From PMG-095 sp037200885 (lineage in GTDB: Bacteria; Myxococcota_A; Polyangia; Polyangiales; Polyangiaceae), in contig JBBCIN010000001.1 in assembly GCA_037200885.1 (NCBI GenBank), positions 1,798,001 through 1,862,000 on the forward strand: a DNA stretch of 64,000 nt. Direction: 5' to 3'. This document shows, piece by piece, positions 25,497-34,717 of the stretch. The stretch's first letter is position 1; each line of letters begins with the position of its first letter. A model generated the notes under the pieces. The model was not told where the DNA came from. It did not search any database and worked only from the letters and a program-made list of their open reading frames with translations. Both the position numbers and the translations under genes were made by a program.

Positions 25497-26738
25497 TCAG
25501 CGAAGTACCGTGGGGCAGCCGGACACGACCTGAACGTTCAGCACATCCCCGGAGCTCAGCCTGTCGCAGGTCGGTCCCACGAACTCTATGCTGTTTTCTT
25601 CACTATATCGCCAGCCATCGTCGTCGCTCTTGGGGACCACTTGGTCGTCGAAATACACATTGACCAGATCCGGGTTTTCGGGAGTTTCGCTCAGCGGCAG
25701 ATCGCAACTGATGGCCACCTGTGCCCCGATGCTGCGCAGGGCCAGGCTCAGCGCGCTCGTGTCGGAAACGGCATAATACGCCGTATTTCCCGGCCTTGCG
25801 GTGTTGCCGGCGATTGCCAGCCGGTTGAGCATCGATTCGTAGGCCTCGCTGCCGGGCATGCCCACCACGAAGGTATCGACCCCTGCTTTTTCATAGTCGA
25901 GGACGGCGGCTTCGGTGGCATCCGCGTCGACGCAATCGCCGCCGACCTGCGGTGAACAACAATTGAAGCTATCATCACAGAGGATATCCCCCGCCGATTG
26001 ATGCTCGATATTGGGGATACAAGCGTCGACGCCGCAACGAAGCCCCGAGTTGCAATTGGGCGCGCCGTCGGTCATCAGCACGACGTAGGTCTTCTTGCCG
26101 GTGAACCCGACGATGCTCGGTTCGAACTCGCGCAAGGTGGCGGCGGTGGGCGTGCCCGCCCCTATGGAGGGTGGGGTGTTGCCGAGCACCATCAACAGGC
26201 CGCTGAGGACCGGCCCATTTTCACCCATGGCAGCATATTTCGGTGAGTCTCCCGCGACGACTGCAGGCAATTTCGGCGATTTTGGCGGATAGAGCCCGCT
26301 GCCGGGCGCGCAGCCGTCCTGGTTGAGGAGCGCTGGATAGATGCCCGCGCCGTAGCGCACGCGGTGGCCAACCGCGCGCAGCATCACGCTGATGGCGATG
26401 CGCGCGTTTTCGTACTTGCTTTTAGGGCTGCCTGGCAGCGTGTCCAGCATGCTGCCCGAGCGATCGACGATGAAGTACAGATTCGGAGGGTCGCTGACGG
26501 CCGGAATTTGCTGGTCGCCGCAGATGGCGGCTACGGGGCTGGCGTCACCGAGATCCAAACCGCCCGTGCCGTCGCCACCGCCACCGCCGCCACCGCTACC
26601 GCTACCTGCTGCGGTTTGAGCGGGCGCGACGAAGGACGGCGGGTGCTCGCGCGAGCTGCACGAGAGGGCGACGCCCGCACTCAGCGCGATCCCAAGCACG
26701 GCCCAACGTCGACGAAACACTGACTCAAAGCATAGCAT
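25497..26738 (-). CDS. VWA-domain lipoprotein, cysteine-rich
   Basis: 413 residues. The signal peptide ends VALSC, a lipobox, followed by a Gly-rich linker (about 45-62). The von Willebrand A domain begins FIVDRSGSM, an intact DxSxS metal site, and ends near TALSL. An insert at about 235-275 holds eight or more cysteines, probably disulfide-bonded. Proteins of this type are frequent in myxobacteria and likely bind a partner at the surface. It starts 43 bp from the divergent 986-residue gene. Confidence 0.88.
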   Translation of the reverse strand: MLCFESVFRRRWAVLGIALSAGVALSCSSREHPPSFVAPAQTAAGSGSGGGGGGGDGTGGLDLGDASPVAAICGDQQIPAVSDPPNLYFIVDRSGSMLDTLPGSPKSKYENARIAISVMLRAVGHRVRYGAGIYPALLNQDGCAPGSGLYPPKSPKLPAVVAGDSPKYAAMGENGPVLSGLLMVLGNTPPSIGAGTPTAATLREFEPSIVGFTGKKTYVVLMTDGAPNCNSGLRCGVDACIPNIEHQSAGDILCDDSFNCCSPQVGGDCVDADATEAAVLDYEKAGVDTFVVGMPGSEAYESMLNRLAIAGNTARPGNTAYYAVSDTSALSLALRSIGAQVAISCDLPLSETPENPDLVNVYFDDQVVPKSDDDGWRYSEENSIEFVGPTCDRLSSGDVLNVQVVSGCPTVLR

Positions 26739-26781
26739 CCGAGCGGAAGCCTGGGCCGCCGGTCCGCGTTATGGTGCTCGC

Positions 26782-29742
26782 GTGACGCGCCCGAGGCACC
26801 CGACCGAGCTCCTGACCCTGCTTCTCTCGGTGGTTGCTTGCTTGAGCTTCGTGCTCGGTCTTTCGGACCTGCCTTTGCGCCCAGCGCCCGAGCGCAAGGC
26901 CTCGGAACCGATTCGCATTTCGGAACAGCAGCGCACGGGAACGGTACGCGTCACGGTGCTCCGTGATGGCGGTATCGCACTTTCGGTTGCAACTGTGCAG
27001 GTGTTCTGGGAACGCGCGGGCCGCTTTCATTGGGTCGCAGCAGCGGCGACCGACGGCACCGGGTTGGCGCTGCTCGCGCGGTTACCCCTCGGGCGGCTGT
27101 GGTTGCTGGCCGACGCGCCTGGTTTTGCGCGCGCTTCGAGCACCCTGGTGCTGAGCGCCGAGCCACGCGTGCTCTCGTTCAGCCTACATCCAGCACAAGC
27201 GCTGGCGGTCACGGTCAACGACGAGAACGCTGCGCCGATCGCCAAGGCGACCGTACTCGTGGACACTTCGGATCCTCTGCCGTTCGGCGCGCTCACTGAC
27301 GAGCAGGGTGTCGCGCGCTTCGCTCGTTTGGGTCCGCCGCCCTGGTCGGTCAAAGCTTCCGCACCGGGCTACGAGTCGGTGTCGCGCGCAGGCGTGCGCG
27401 GTCCGCTTTCGCTCACGCTGCGCCGCCTGGCGTCGCTCGAAGTGACGGTGCTCGGCGTCGACGGCAAGCCCGCGCCGGACGCCACGGTGATGATTGCGGG
27501 GGCGACGCTGTGGCCAGCGCGCAGTGCGCTGACCAACTCTGCCGGCAGCGCGCGAATCACCGGGTTGCTGGCGGGGAGCTACGACTTACGGGCCAGCGCG
27601 GGCGCACAGGTGGCACCGACTTTGCTCGGATTTCCGCTTGCCCGCGGCCAGAACGAAAAGCTCACGCTCCGGCTCGAGGCTGGGCGAACGGTGATCGCCG
27701 TAGTGACCGACGGCGATGGCGCGAACCCGGTTGCGGTGGCCAACGCGGACGTGGTGCTGGCGGAGGCCGGGCTGAGCTCGTTTCCGATCCGCGGCCGCAC
27801 CGGCAGTGACGGCAAGGTCTCGCTCGGCCCGATCGCGGGGGGACCTGCGACCTTGGGTGCTCGTGCGGTGGACTTCGTGGGCAGCGCGTTGGTAGCGGTG
27901 CCAGAGATCTTGACCGGCCCAGTGCGGGTGCCACTCACGCGCGGCGGGGCCATCGTGGGTGAAGTCGCAGACGCGCGTGGTTTCCCGGTCGACGGCGCGA
28001 GCATCGAGGTCGTCGGCAGCGATGCTAGCGGGTTGCCGATCGCGGAGACGCCCGCGCTGGTCGGCTTCCGGCAGAATCACTTTGCATGGTCGTTGCCGGG
28101 GCCGGTGCCGCTGATCCCCGCGGGCGAGCTGGGCGTGATGCCCGGCCCGGTGCCGCCCATCCCCAAGCCCGGCGCCGAAGCGGCATTGGCCACGAATTCG
28201 GCGGATTTCGCGGCACCGCTGAGCGATCTTGCGCCTTGGGTCTCGAATCGTGGCGGCCAATTCAGCGCGCGCCCGGTCACGCCTGGACGCGTGCGGGTGA
28301 TCGTTCGTCACCCGGACTACGTCGAGGGCACGAGCGAGCTGGTCACCGTCGCGCCGGGAGGGGAGGCTCGCGTCAAGATCGTGCTCTTGCGCGGGGCTTC
28401 GCTCGAGGGTCGCGTGCTCGACGACCGCGGCCAGCCGCTCAGTGGGGTCGAGGTCGAGCTGAGCTCCGCGCGTGCGACGCGCACCGAGATGGCGACGACC
28501 GCGAGTGACGGCACGTTTGCCTTCGCGGCGGTGCCCGCCGATCTCACTCTCTCGCTTTCGCGCCCGGAAGATCCATCGCGGGTCGTGCTGCGTAAATCGC
28601 TGCACTTGGCCGAGGGCGCGCACGACAAACTCGAATTGACGTTACCCGCATTGCGTGACCCCGTGCGCGTACTGGTTGTCGACGAGGACGCGCGCCCGAT
28701 CGAGCTGGTCGAGATCGCCGCCACATCGCTCGAACCCACGCGCCCGCTGCGGCTGACCCGCTTCACGGATGCCGAGGGCGCGGTCAGCTTTCCGGACGCA
28801 TTGGGCGAAAATCTGCGCATCGTCGCGGAGGCGCCGGGCTACGCGCGGATGGCTCAAAGCGTGGCCGCGGCGCCGAAAGAGCTCAAGCTCACGCTGCGCC
28901 GTGGCGTGATCGTGGAGGGACGCGTGACGGCGGTGCGCGGCCGTCGTGTGGTCGCCGGCGCGATCGTCAGCGTGTCGCAAAATGGCGTGCGCAAAGTAGC
29001 GACCAGCGATGGTGATGGCGTGTTTCGGCTGCGCGACATCGCACCCGGGGAGCTCCACGTGCGCGTCGAGCACCCCGATTTTGCGGATGAGGAAGCGTCG
29101 CTGCGCGTCGACTCCACCGGGCGCGCCGACCGCCCGTTCAGTTTGCCGGACATCGATCTGTTCGAAGCCGGCGAGGTCGAGGGTGAGGTCGTGGATGAGC
29201 GGGGGGACCGCATCGCGGGAGCGCGGGTCATGGTCGGCAACGGGCCGGGATACTTGCCGGCGGGCAAGACCGCGCGCGGTGTGGTCTCGAGCGATCTGGA
29301 GGGTCACTTCGTGTTGCCCGGGGTGCATCCGGGTACGGCGACGATCACGGCCGTTTCCAGCGTAGCCGGACGCGGTAGCGCACGCGCGGTCGAGGTGAGC
29401 TCGGGACGCACTTCGCGCGGCCTGCGCATTCAGCTCGCTCCACAAGGCGGCGAGCCGGAAGCATCGCTCGCGCCGGGGAGCGTGGCGATCGGCTTGGGTG
29501 AGCGTGGCAACGCGCCGAACATCGAGGTGGTCGTGGTCAGCGTAGCCGAGTCGAGCGAAGCCGAGCGCGCGGGCGTCGAACCGGGTGACGTGATCAGTGC
29601 GCTCGATGGCGTACGCCCGACGTCGATGGCCGACGCGCGCGCGCGGCTGAGCGGTCAGCCGGGGAGCGACGTCGTGCTCGAGCTCTCGCGCGCTTCCGCC
29701 GCGTTGCGTTTGCGCGTGCTGCGCGAGGCGATTCGGCGCTAG
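26782..29742 (+). CDS. Carboxypeptidase-regulatory-repeat protein with C-terminal PDZ
   Basis: 986 residues from a GTG start. One N-terminal membrane anchor (about 10-27), then eight to nine beta-sandwich repeats of the carboxypeptidase regulatory type, marked by G-x-V-x-D-x-x-G-x-P-x-x-G-A/D-V lines such as VEGEVVDERGDRIAGARVMV. A PDZ domain closes the protein at about 905-986 (VEPGDVISALDG). The PDZ may bind C-terminal peptides of partners. I see no catalytic site. It converges on YceI 8 bp downstream. Confidence 0.85.
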   Translation: MTRPRHPTELLTLLLSVVACLSFVLGLSDLPLRPAPERKASEPIRISEQQRTGTVRVTVLRDGGIALSVATVQVFWERAGRFHWVAAAATDGTGLALLARLPLGRLWLLADAPGFARASSTLVLSAEPRVLSFSLHPAQALAVTVNDENAAPIAKATVLVDTSDPLPFGALTDEQGVARFARLGPPPWSVKASAPGYESVSRAGVRGPLSLTLRRLASLEVTVLGVDGKPAPDATVMIAGATLWPARSALTNSAGSARITGLLAGSYDLRASAGAQVAPTLLGFPLARGQNEKLTLRLEAGRTVIAVVTDGDGANPVAVANADVVLAEAGLSSFPIRGRTGSDGKVSLGPIAGGPATLGARAVDFVGSALVAVPEILTGPVRVPLTRGGAIVGEVADARGFPVDGASIEVVGSDASGLPIAETPALVGFRQNHFAWSLPGPVPLIPAGELGVMPGPVPPIPKPGAEAALATNSADFAAPLSDLAPWVSNRGGQFSARPVTPGRVRVIVRHPDYVEGTSELVTVAPGGEARVKIVLLRGASLEGRVLDDRGQPLSGVEVELSSARATRTEMATTASDGTFAFAAVPADLTLSLSRPEDPSRVVLRKSLHLAEGAHDKLELTLPALRDPVRVLVVDEDARPIELVEIAATSLEPTRPLRLTRFTDAEGAVSFPDALGENLRIVAEAPGYARMAQSVAAAPKELKLTLRRGVIVEGRVTAVRGRRVVAGAIVSVSQNGVRKVATSDGDGVFRLRDIAPGELHVRVEHPDFADEEASLRVDSTGRADRPFSLPDIDLFEAGEVEGEVVDERGDRIAGARVMVGNGPGYLPAGKTARGVVSSDLEGHFVLPGVHPGTATITAVSSVAGRGSARAVEVSSGRTSRGLRIQLAPQGGEPEASLAPGSVAIGLGERGNAPNIEVVVVSVAESSEAERAGVEPGDVISALDGVRPTSMADARARLSGQPGSDVVLELSRASAALRLRVLREAIRR

Positions 29743-29749
29743 CTCGGCG

Positions 29750-30562
29750 CTACTTGGCGTTGGCCGTGAAATCCAGCATGAGCGGCGCTTGTTGGGCCAC
29801 TTTGCCCTTCAAATTGCTGCTCAATGCCTCGGTCAACGATTTCACGAATTTGCCGGCACCGTCGCGCGGATTCACTTCGAACTCTTCCAGTCCGATGTTG
29901 AGCGGCTCGGTCGTCCTCACGTGTATCGACTGCGCATTGTCGCCCTGATAGTTGACGACGAGCTCCAGCTTGGCGCTCTTGGCTTGCTTGCGCCCGTGGA
30001 GCCGAAAGTCGCCCGTGGCCGTTGCCGTGAGTTTGCGCTCCGCGCCGCTGGCGGCTGCGATGTTGGTCAGAGTCGCGCCCTCGAGTTTGTCGACCTTGAA
30101 CTCGACCCAGCGGTTGGCCTCGGCCTGTTCCGCCGTGACGTCGCCTTCGCGAGCGACGATCTGAAGCCAATTGCGCGCGTGCTCGTTTTGCAGATCGCTC
30201 TTCTGGCGCTCGCTGTAGCCCGCCTTCTCGTCGCCGCGCTTTTGCTGATAAAGGACCAGCTTCTGCAGGTCCAACTTCACCAACGCCGTCGATTTGCCCA
30301 GGTCGGACAAATCGACGAACAGATCCCCCGAAAGGCCACCCGAGGCATCGCCGTCGATCTTCTCGAGCGGAGAGTCCATCAAGAACGTAACCTTGCTCGA
30401 GGCCGAATCGACGCTGAAGTGCGTCGCGCTGGCAGCGGACGGAGCGGCCACGAGCGCCGACGCGGTAGGCGCGAGACTCGCCGAAGGCTTGTCCTTACAC
30501 CCGCTCAGCGTGCCGTATAGGCACAGCGCTGCGACCAGAAACCGATATTTGACGTCGCTCAT
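29750..30562 (-). CDS. YceI-family lipoprotein
   Basis: 270 residues from the ATG at 30562, with GGGAGA 8 nt before it; an upstream ATG at 30580 is the alternative. The signal peptide ends YGTLSGC, a lipobox. The YceI-like lipocalin barrel begins HFSVDSASSKVTFLMDSP and includes the middle TNIAAASG ... GDFRLHG strands. YceI proteins bind isoprenoid quinones or lipids in the periplasm. A central helical insertion at about 105-140 is longer than in the Escherichia coli protein. Confidence 0.85.
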   Translation of the reverse strand: MSDVKYRFLVAALCLYGTLSGCKDKPSASLAPTASALVAAPSAASATHFSVDSASSKVTFLMDSPLEKIDGDASGGLSGDLFVDLSDLGKSTALVKLDLQKLVLYQQKRGDEKAGYSERQKSDLQNEHARNWLQIVAREGDVTAEQAEANRWVEFKVDKLEGATLTNIAAASGAERKLTATATGDFRLHGRKQAKSAKLELVVNYQGDNAQSIHVRTTEPLNIGLEEFEVNPRDGAGKFVKSLTEALSSNLKGKVAQQAPLMLDFTANAK

Positions 30563-30654
30563 TCCGCGGCTCTCCCTCATCTGCCCTTGTTGGATCCCCG
30601 CGTAGTATGCGGATCTCCGCGGACGGTTTCCGGTCGAGTGCGTTTGGCTAACGC

Positions 30655-30801
30655 CTACTGAACATCGCCGTCGAACGTATCTTTGACTTCCGGCTCTTTG
30701 CGGTCGCCAGGAGCTAGCAAGAACAGGAAAGGAACGACGCCCATCGCGAAGAGCAACGTTCCGACGATTTTAGCCAGCGTGACGAGACCGGGTTCGACCA
30801 T
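30655..30801 (-). CDS. Possible 48-residue membrane protein
   Basis: It begins MVEPGLVTLAKIVGTLLFAMG, with one hydrophobic helix and a charged, acidic tail ending KDTFDGDVQ. The ATG at 30801 is preceded by no clear Shine-Dalgarno. It lies between YceI and a divergent response regulator. A frame extends upstream on the same strand, but its composition there is not protein-like. Real expression is uncertain. Confidence 0.5.
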   Translation of the reverse strand: MVEPGLVTLAKIVGTLLFAMGVVPFLFLLAPGDRKEPEVKDTFDGDVQ

Positions 30802-30917
30802 GGCAGCGCGACCATACCCAAGGCGGCCTGCAGCGCAAGAGTCCAACCGCCGCACTTTAGAAATCGCGGAAAAACCCCGATCATGTGGGTGGCCCGCCTC
30901 TTGCACTATCCCAGACC

Positions 30918-31349
30918 ATGCTGCCAAGTGAACCGCCCGTCTCGCGCGTAAGCCTGCGCCGGCCCAGGATCTTGCTGGTGGATGATGACCCGTCAGTGAT
31001 TCGAGGGCTTTGGCGGGTGCTTCGTCAACACCGCCCCGAATTTCAAATAAACACCGCTTCCGGCGCGGCTCAAGCGATCGAAGCCCTGAGTGAGCTCGGC
31101 TACGATCTGGTGCTGACCGACTGGCGAATGCCAGGGGGAGGCGGCCGCGCCGTGCTCGAAGCGCTCGTCGCGCTCTACCCTGAGACAGCGCGGGTCGTGC
31201 ACACGTCTCATCTTGATTCAGACGAAACCTTTCAGTGCTGCCCGGCACACGTCGTTATTGCAAAGCCTGCCACCGAATCTGAAATCCTGACCGCGATCGA
31301 TTACGCACTGCGCCGCGTCGCGTCAGAGCCCGTCCGCGCCGCCAGCTGA
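30918..31349 (+). CDS. Stand-alone response regulator receiver
   Basis: 143 residues from the ATG at 30918. RILLVDDDPSV gives the acidic pocket, LTDWRMPG the phosphorylated Asp, the Thr/Ser switch is in VVHTSHL, and IAKPAT carries the conserved Lys. There is no output domain, so it signals by protein contacts as CheY and SpdR-like proteins do. The insert HLDSDETFQCC between switch and Lys is unusual. No kinase gene is adjacent. It converges on the acyl-CoA dehydrogenase gene. Confidence 0.88.
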   Translation: MLPSEPPVSRVSLRRPRILLVDDDPSVIRGLWRVLRQHRPEFQINTASGAAQAIEALSELGYDLVLTDWRMPGGGGRAVLEALVALYPETARVVHTSHLDSDETFQCCPAHVVIAKPATESEILTAIDYALRRVASEPVRAAS

Positions 31350-31362
31350 GCTCGAGAGCCTC

Positions 31363-32502
31363 TCAGCCAAGCAGTTTGGCGATCGTCGACAGCTGCATGT
31401 TGCTCGTGCCTTCGTAGATTTTGCCGATTTTGGCGTCGCGATAGAACTTCTCCGCCGGGCACTCGCGGGTAAAGCCAATCCCGCCGTAAAACTCCACGCA
31501 CAGCGACGCCGTGCGCTCGGCGACTTCGGAGGCGAACAGCTTGGCCATGGCCGCTTCCTTCACGAATGGCTGGCGTGCGTCTTTGAGCCGCGCGGCGTTG
31601 TACACGAGCAAACGCGCAGCTTCGATTTCCATGGCGACCCGCGCGTATTGAAACTGCATGCCCTGGAACTCGGCGATCGCTTTGCCGAACTGCACGCGTT
31701 CACGCATGTAGGCCATGGCTTGCGCGAACGCACCCTCGGCCAAGCCCAGCATCTGGGCGCCGATGCCGATGCGCCCCTCGTTGAGCGCCTCGATCGCGAT
31801 TTTGTAGCCCTTGCCCACTTCACCGAGCACGTTCTCCTCGGGCACTTCGCAATCGTCGAGCAAGAGCTCGCACGTGCTGGACGCGCGGATGCCCAGCTTG
31901 TCTTCCTTCTTGCCCACGGAAAAGCCAGGAAAGCCCCGCTCGATCAGGAACGCGGTGATGCCCTTGTAGCCTTTTTCCGGATCGACATTGGCGAACACGA
32001 TGAACAGCGAGCTCTCGGCTGCGTTGGTGATCCAGAGCTTTCGGCCATTGAGCACGAAGCGATCGCCGCGGCGCTCGGCGCGCGCCTTCAAAGCGAAGGC
32101 GTCCGAGCCCGAACTCGCCTCGCTGAGCGCGTACGAGCCGACCCATTCACTCGCGAGCTTGGGACAATAGCGAGCCTTCTGCTCCTCGCTTCCCCAACGT
32201 AAGAGCGCGTTTTCGACCAACGTGTTTTGCACGTCGACCAACACCGCCACGCTGGGATCGACGCGCGCCAAGGCCTGGACCGCGAGCACGGCATTGAAGA
32301 AGCTGCTGCCCGCGCCACCGTGCTCGGTCGGGATCTCCACGCCCATCACGCCGAGCTCGAACAGCTCCGGTAGTAAGGTCGGGGCGAAGTGCCCAGTTTC
32401 GTCCATTTCGCGCACCTTGGGCGCGATGCGGTCCCGCGCGAACGCGACGACCGTATCGAAGAAGAGTCGCTCCTCGTCCCGCAGATCCGTGAGTGCCGTC
32501 AT
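31363..32502 (-). CDS. Acyl-CoA dehydrogenase
   Basis: It oxidises acyl-CoA to the 2-enoyl form with FAD. 379 residues from the ATG at 32502 (the frame continues upstream into the aroC promoter region). The N-terminal helical, middle beta (WITNA) and C-terminal helical domains are complete, and the final segment ECPAEKFYRDAK/IYEGTSN carries the catalytic Glu and matches the short/branched-chain group. It is divergent from aroC, with start codons 58 bp apart. Confidence 0.93.
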   Translation of the reverse strand: MTALTDLRDEERLFFDTVVAFARDRIAPKVREMDETGHFAPTLLPELFELGVMGVEIPTEHGGAGSSFFNAVLAVQALARVDPSVAVLVDVQNTLVENALLRWGSEEQKARYCPKLASEWVGSYALSEASSGSDAFALKARAERRGDRFVLNGRKLWITNAAESSLFIVFANVDPEKGYKGITAFLIERGFPGFSVGKKEDKLGIRASSTCELLLDDCEVPEENVLGEVGKGYKIAIEALNEGRIGIGAQMLGLAEGAFAQAMAYMRERVQFGKAIAEFQGMQFQYARVAMEIEAARLLVYNAARLKDARQPFVKEAAMAKLFASEVAERTASLCVEFYGGIGFTRECPAEKFYRDAKIGKIYEGTSNMQLSTIAKLLG

Positions 32503-32560
32503 GGACTCGCTAAAATGCCCGGTCGCCGACGGCGGCGCAACTGATACACTCCCGCCCGGC

Positions 32561-33682
32561 ATGGCAGGTAACAGCTTCGGTCAGGCATTCCGGATCACGA
32601 CCGCGGGTGAATCACACGGGCCTGGCAACGTCGTGATCATCGATGGTTGCCCCGCGGGGCTTGCGCTTTCGGTCGAGGATTTGCTGGTCGACCTGGACCG
32701 TCGCAAACCCGGCCAGAGCCGCCTGGTCACGCAGCGGCAGGAATCCGACACTCCCGAGATCTTGAGCGGCGTGTTCGAGGGCCGCACCACCGGTACGAGC
32801 CTCGCGATCTTGATTCGCAACGAGGATCAGCGAAGCCGGGACTACTCCGCAATCAAGGACAAGTACCGACCCGGACACGCGGACTTCACCTACGACGCGA
32901 AGTACGGTTTCCGTGACTACCGCGGCGGCGGTCGCTCGAGCGCGCGTGAAACGGTAGCCCGAGTCGCCGCCGGCGTCGTCGCCAAGAAGGTCATCGCGGA
33001 AGCCTTTGGCGGTAGGGTCGTGGGTTACGTCAAACAAGTCGGCCCGATCGTGGCGCGCGTGGACGAACCGGAAGCGGTCACGCTAACGCAGGTGGAGACG
33101 TTCCCGGACGGCTCCCCCAATATCGTGCGCTGCCCCGATGTCGAGCGCGCGCACCAGATGATCGAGTTGATCGACCGCGTGCGCAAGGATCAGGACTCGA
33201 TCGGCGGCGTGAGCGAAATCGTCGCGAGCAACATCCCCGCGGGCCTGGGCGAACCTGTTTTCGACAAGCTCAAGGCCGATCTGGCCAAGGCGTTGTTCAG
33301 CCTGCCTGCGGTCGTCGGTGTAGAATACGGCAGCGGCTTTGCCAGTGCGGTGCAGCGCGGGAGCGAGCACAACGACGAATTTTTCGCGGCCGAGAGCCCG
33401 ACCGGGATCCGCAGCATTCGCACGCGCAGCAACCGCCATGGTGGCATGCTCGGCGGCATTTCTTCGGGCATGCCGATCGTGGTGCGCGCGGCAATCAAGC
33501 CGACGAGCAGCCTCTCGCGTGAACAGCGCACGGTCACCGAAGACGGTGACGAGACCACGATCGTGACCAAGGGTCGCCATGATCCGTGTCTCTTGCCGCG
33601 CTTCGTGCCCATTGGAGAGGCGATGATGGCGATCGTCCTGGCCGACCACTATCTGCGCCTGCGTGGGCAACGTCCCGCCTGA
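32561..33682 (+). CDS. aroC: Chorismate synthase
   Basis: The last shikimate-pathway step, from EPSP to chorismate with reduced FMN. 373 residues from the ATG at 32561. GESHGPGNVVIIDGCPAG, GRTTGTSLAILIRNEDQ, GGGRSSARETVARVAAG and HGGMLGGISSG are all present, so the FMN-binding and catalytic His residues are complete. The SDR gene follows after 8 bp, so a short operon is likely. Confidence 0.96.
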   Translation: MAGNSFGQAFRITTAGESHGPGNVVIIDGCPAGLALSVEDLLVDLDRRKPGQSRLVTQRQESDTPEILSGVFEGRTTGTSLAILIRNEDQRSRDYSAIKDKYRPGHADFTYDAKYGFRDYRGGGRSSARETVARVAAGVVAKKVIAEAFGGRVVGYVKQVGPIVARVDEPEAVTLTQVETFPDGSPNIVRCPDVERAHQMIELIDRVRKDQDSIGGVSEIVASNIPAGLGEPVFDKLKADLAKALFSLPAVVGVEYGSGFASAVQRGSEHNDEFFAAESPTGIRSIRTRSNRHGGMLGGISSGMPIVVRAAIKPTSSLSREQRTVTEDGDETTIVTKGRHDPCLLPRFVPIGEAMMAIVLADHYLRLRGQRPA

Positions 33683-33690
33683 AAGAAGAC

Positions 33691-34494
33691 ATGGAGAGCG
33701 ACGTATTTTCGGGCACTTTTGCGCTAGTCACCGGCGCTTCTTCTGGTTTGGGTGAAGAGTTTGCACGACAGCTCGCGCACCGCGGTTGCAACCTCGTTTT
33801 GAGCGGCCGCTCGCGCGACAAGCTGGAGACGTTGGCCTCCGATCTGTCGCGCATCAACGGGGTGGCGACCCGCGTGGTGACGGCGGACTTGGCGCAGCCG
33901 GGCGGCGCGGAGCAGCTCGCACTGATCGTCGATGATCTCGGCACCACAATCGATCACTTGATCAACAATGCCGGCTTTGGTTCCGCCGGTAACTTCGCTG
34001 ACGCCGAACCGCTGCGTCAAACCACGATGGTGCGCGTGAACTGTGAATCGCTGGTCTGTCTCTCGGGGCACTTCCTGCCGGGCATGGTGCAGCGCAACCG
34101 CGGGGGCATCATCAACATCGGCTCCACCGCCGCGTATCAACCGACGCCGTACATGGCAACCTACGGCGCGAGCAAAGCGTTCGTGGTCAGCTTTTCGGCC
34201 GCCCTCGCCTCCGAGCTGGAAAAGACCGACGTTCGCGTGCTCGCTTGCTGCCCTGGCCCGGTCCCTACCGGCTTCCAAGCTGCCGCCGGTATGCCCGAAG
34301 GCAGCGTGCTCAAGTTCGCCAAGCTCGAACCAAGCGCGGTCGTGCAGAGCACGCTCGAAGCGTACACCGCGGGTCGCGTCGTGTACGTCCCTGGCAAGGT
34401 GAACTCAGTGCAGACTACGCTGTCGAAGATGTTGCCGCGTGCGGTGGTGGTGCGGGCTGCGAGGTATACAATGCGGAAGTTGGGGCGCGCGTGA
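33691..34494 (+). CDS. Short-chain dehydrogenase (classical SDR)
   Basis: 267 residues. TGASSGLG binds NAD(P) at 14-21, NNAG is conserved, and the catalytic Ser and YGASK (YxxxK) follow, with CPGPVPTGF after the active site. It is likely NADPH-dependent because Arg (GRSR) follows strand two. The substrate is unknown; similar proteins reduce 3-keto acyl or steroid groups. The last 60 residues hold two hydrophobic stretches, perhaps a membrane attachment. It is translated just after aroC. Confidence 0.88.
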   Translation: MESDVFSGTFALVTGASSGLGEEFARQLAHRGCNLVLSGRSRDKLETLASDLSRINGVATRVVTADLAQPGGAEQLALIVDDLGTTIDHLINNAGFGSAGNFADAEPLRQTTMVRVNCESLVCLSGHFLPGMVQRNRGGIINIGSTAAYQPTPYMATYGASKAFVVSFSAALASELEKTDVRVLACCPGPVPTGFQAAAGMPEGSVLKFAKLEPSAVVQSTLEAYTAGRVVYVPGKVNSVQTTLSKMLPRAVVVRAARYTMRKLGRA

Positions 34495-34717
34495 CGCGTC
34501 TGGGCGCCGCGGCGCAGCGCGCGCGGGATTGGCGACGGGAGAGATTTTTTGGCCTAGCGGCGTCTGGAGGCGCTGGGCCGCTCGCGCTGCGCTGAGAGAT
34601 CGCACGCGCCTGTGCGGTCCGTTCTCGTAGGTCTGCGCCTTATTGGCTGATCGTGAGGGCGCGGCGCTTCGCGCGCGGGAGGTGGATCAGTCCAAGTCTG
34701 ACTCCGAGGCGTGATGA
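34495..34717. other. Intergenic gap, nothing recognised
   Basis: 223 bp between convergent SDR and porin genes. I saw no coding sequence, clear terminator or repeat. Confidence 0.4.

Noticed and set aside
31363..32562. Longer acyl-CoA dehydrogenase start at 32562
   Set aside because: The extra 20 residues run into the aroC start region and are not like the family N-terminus, which fits the ATG at 32502.
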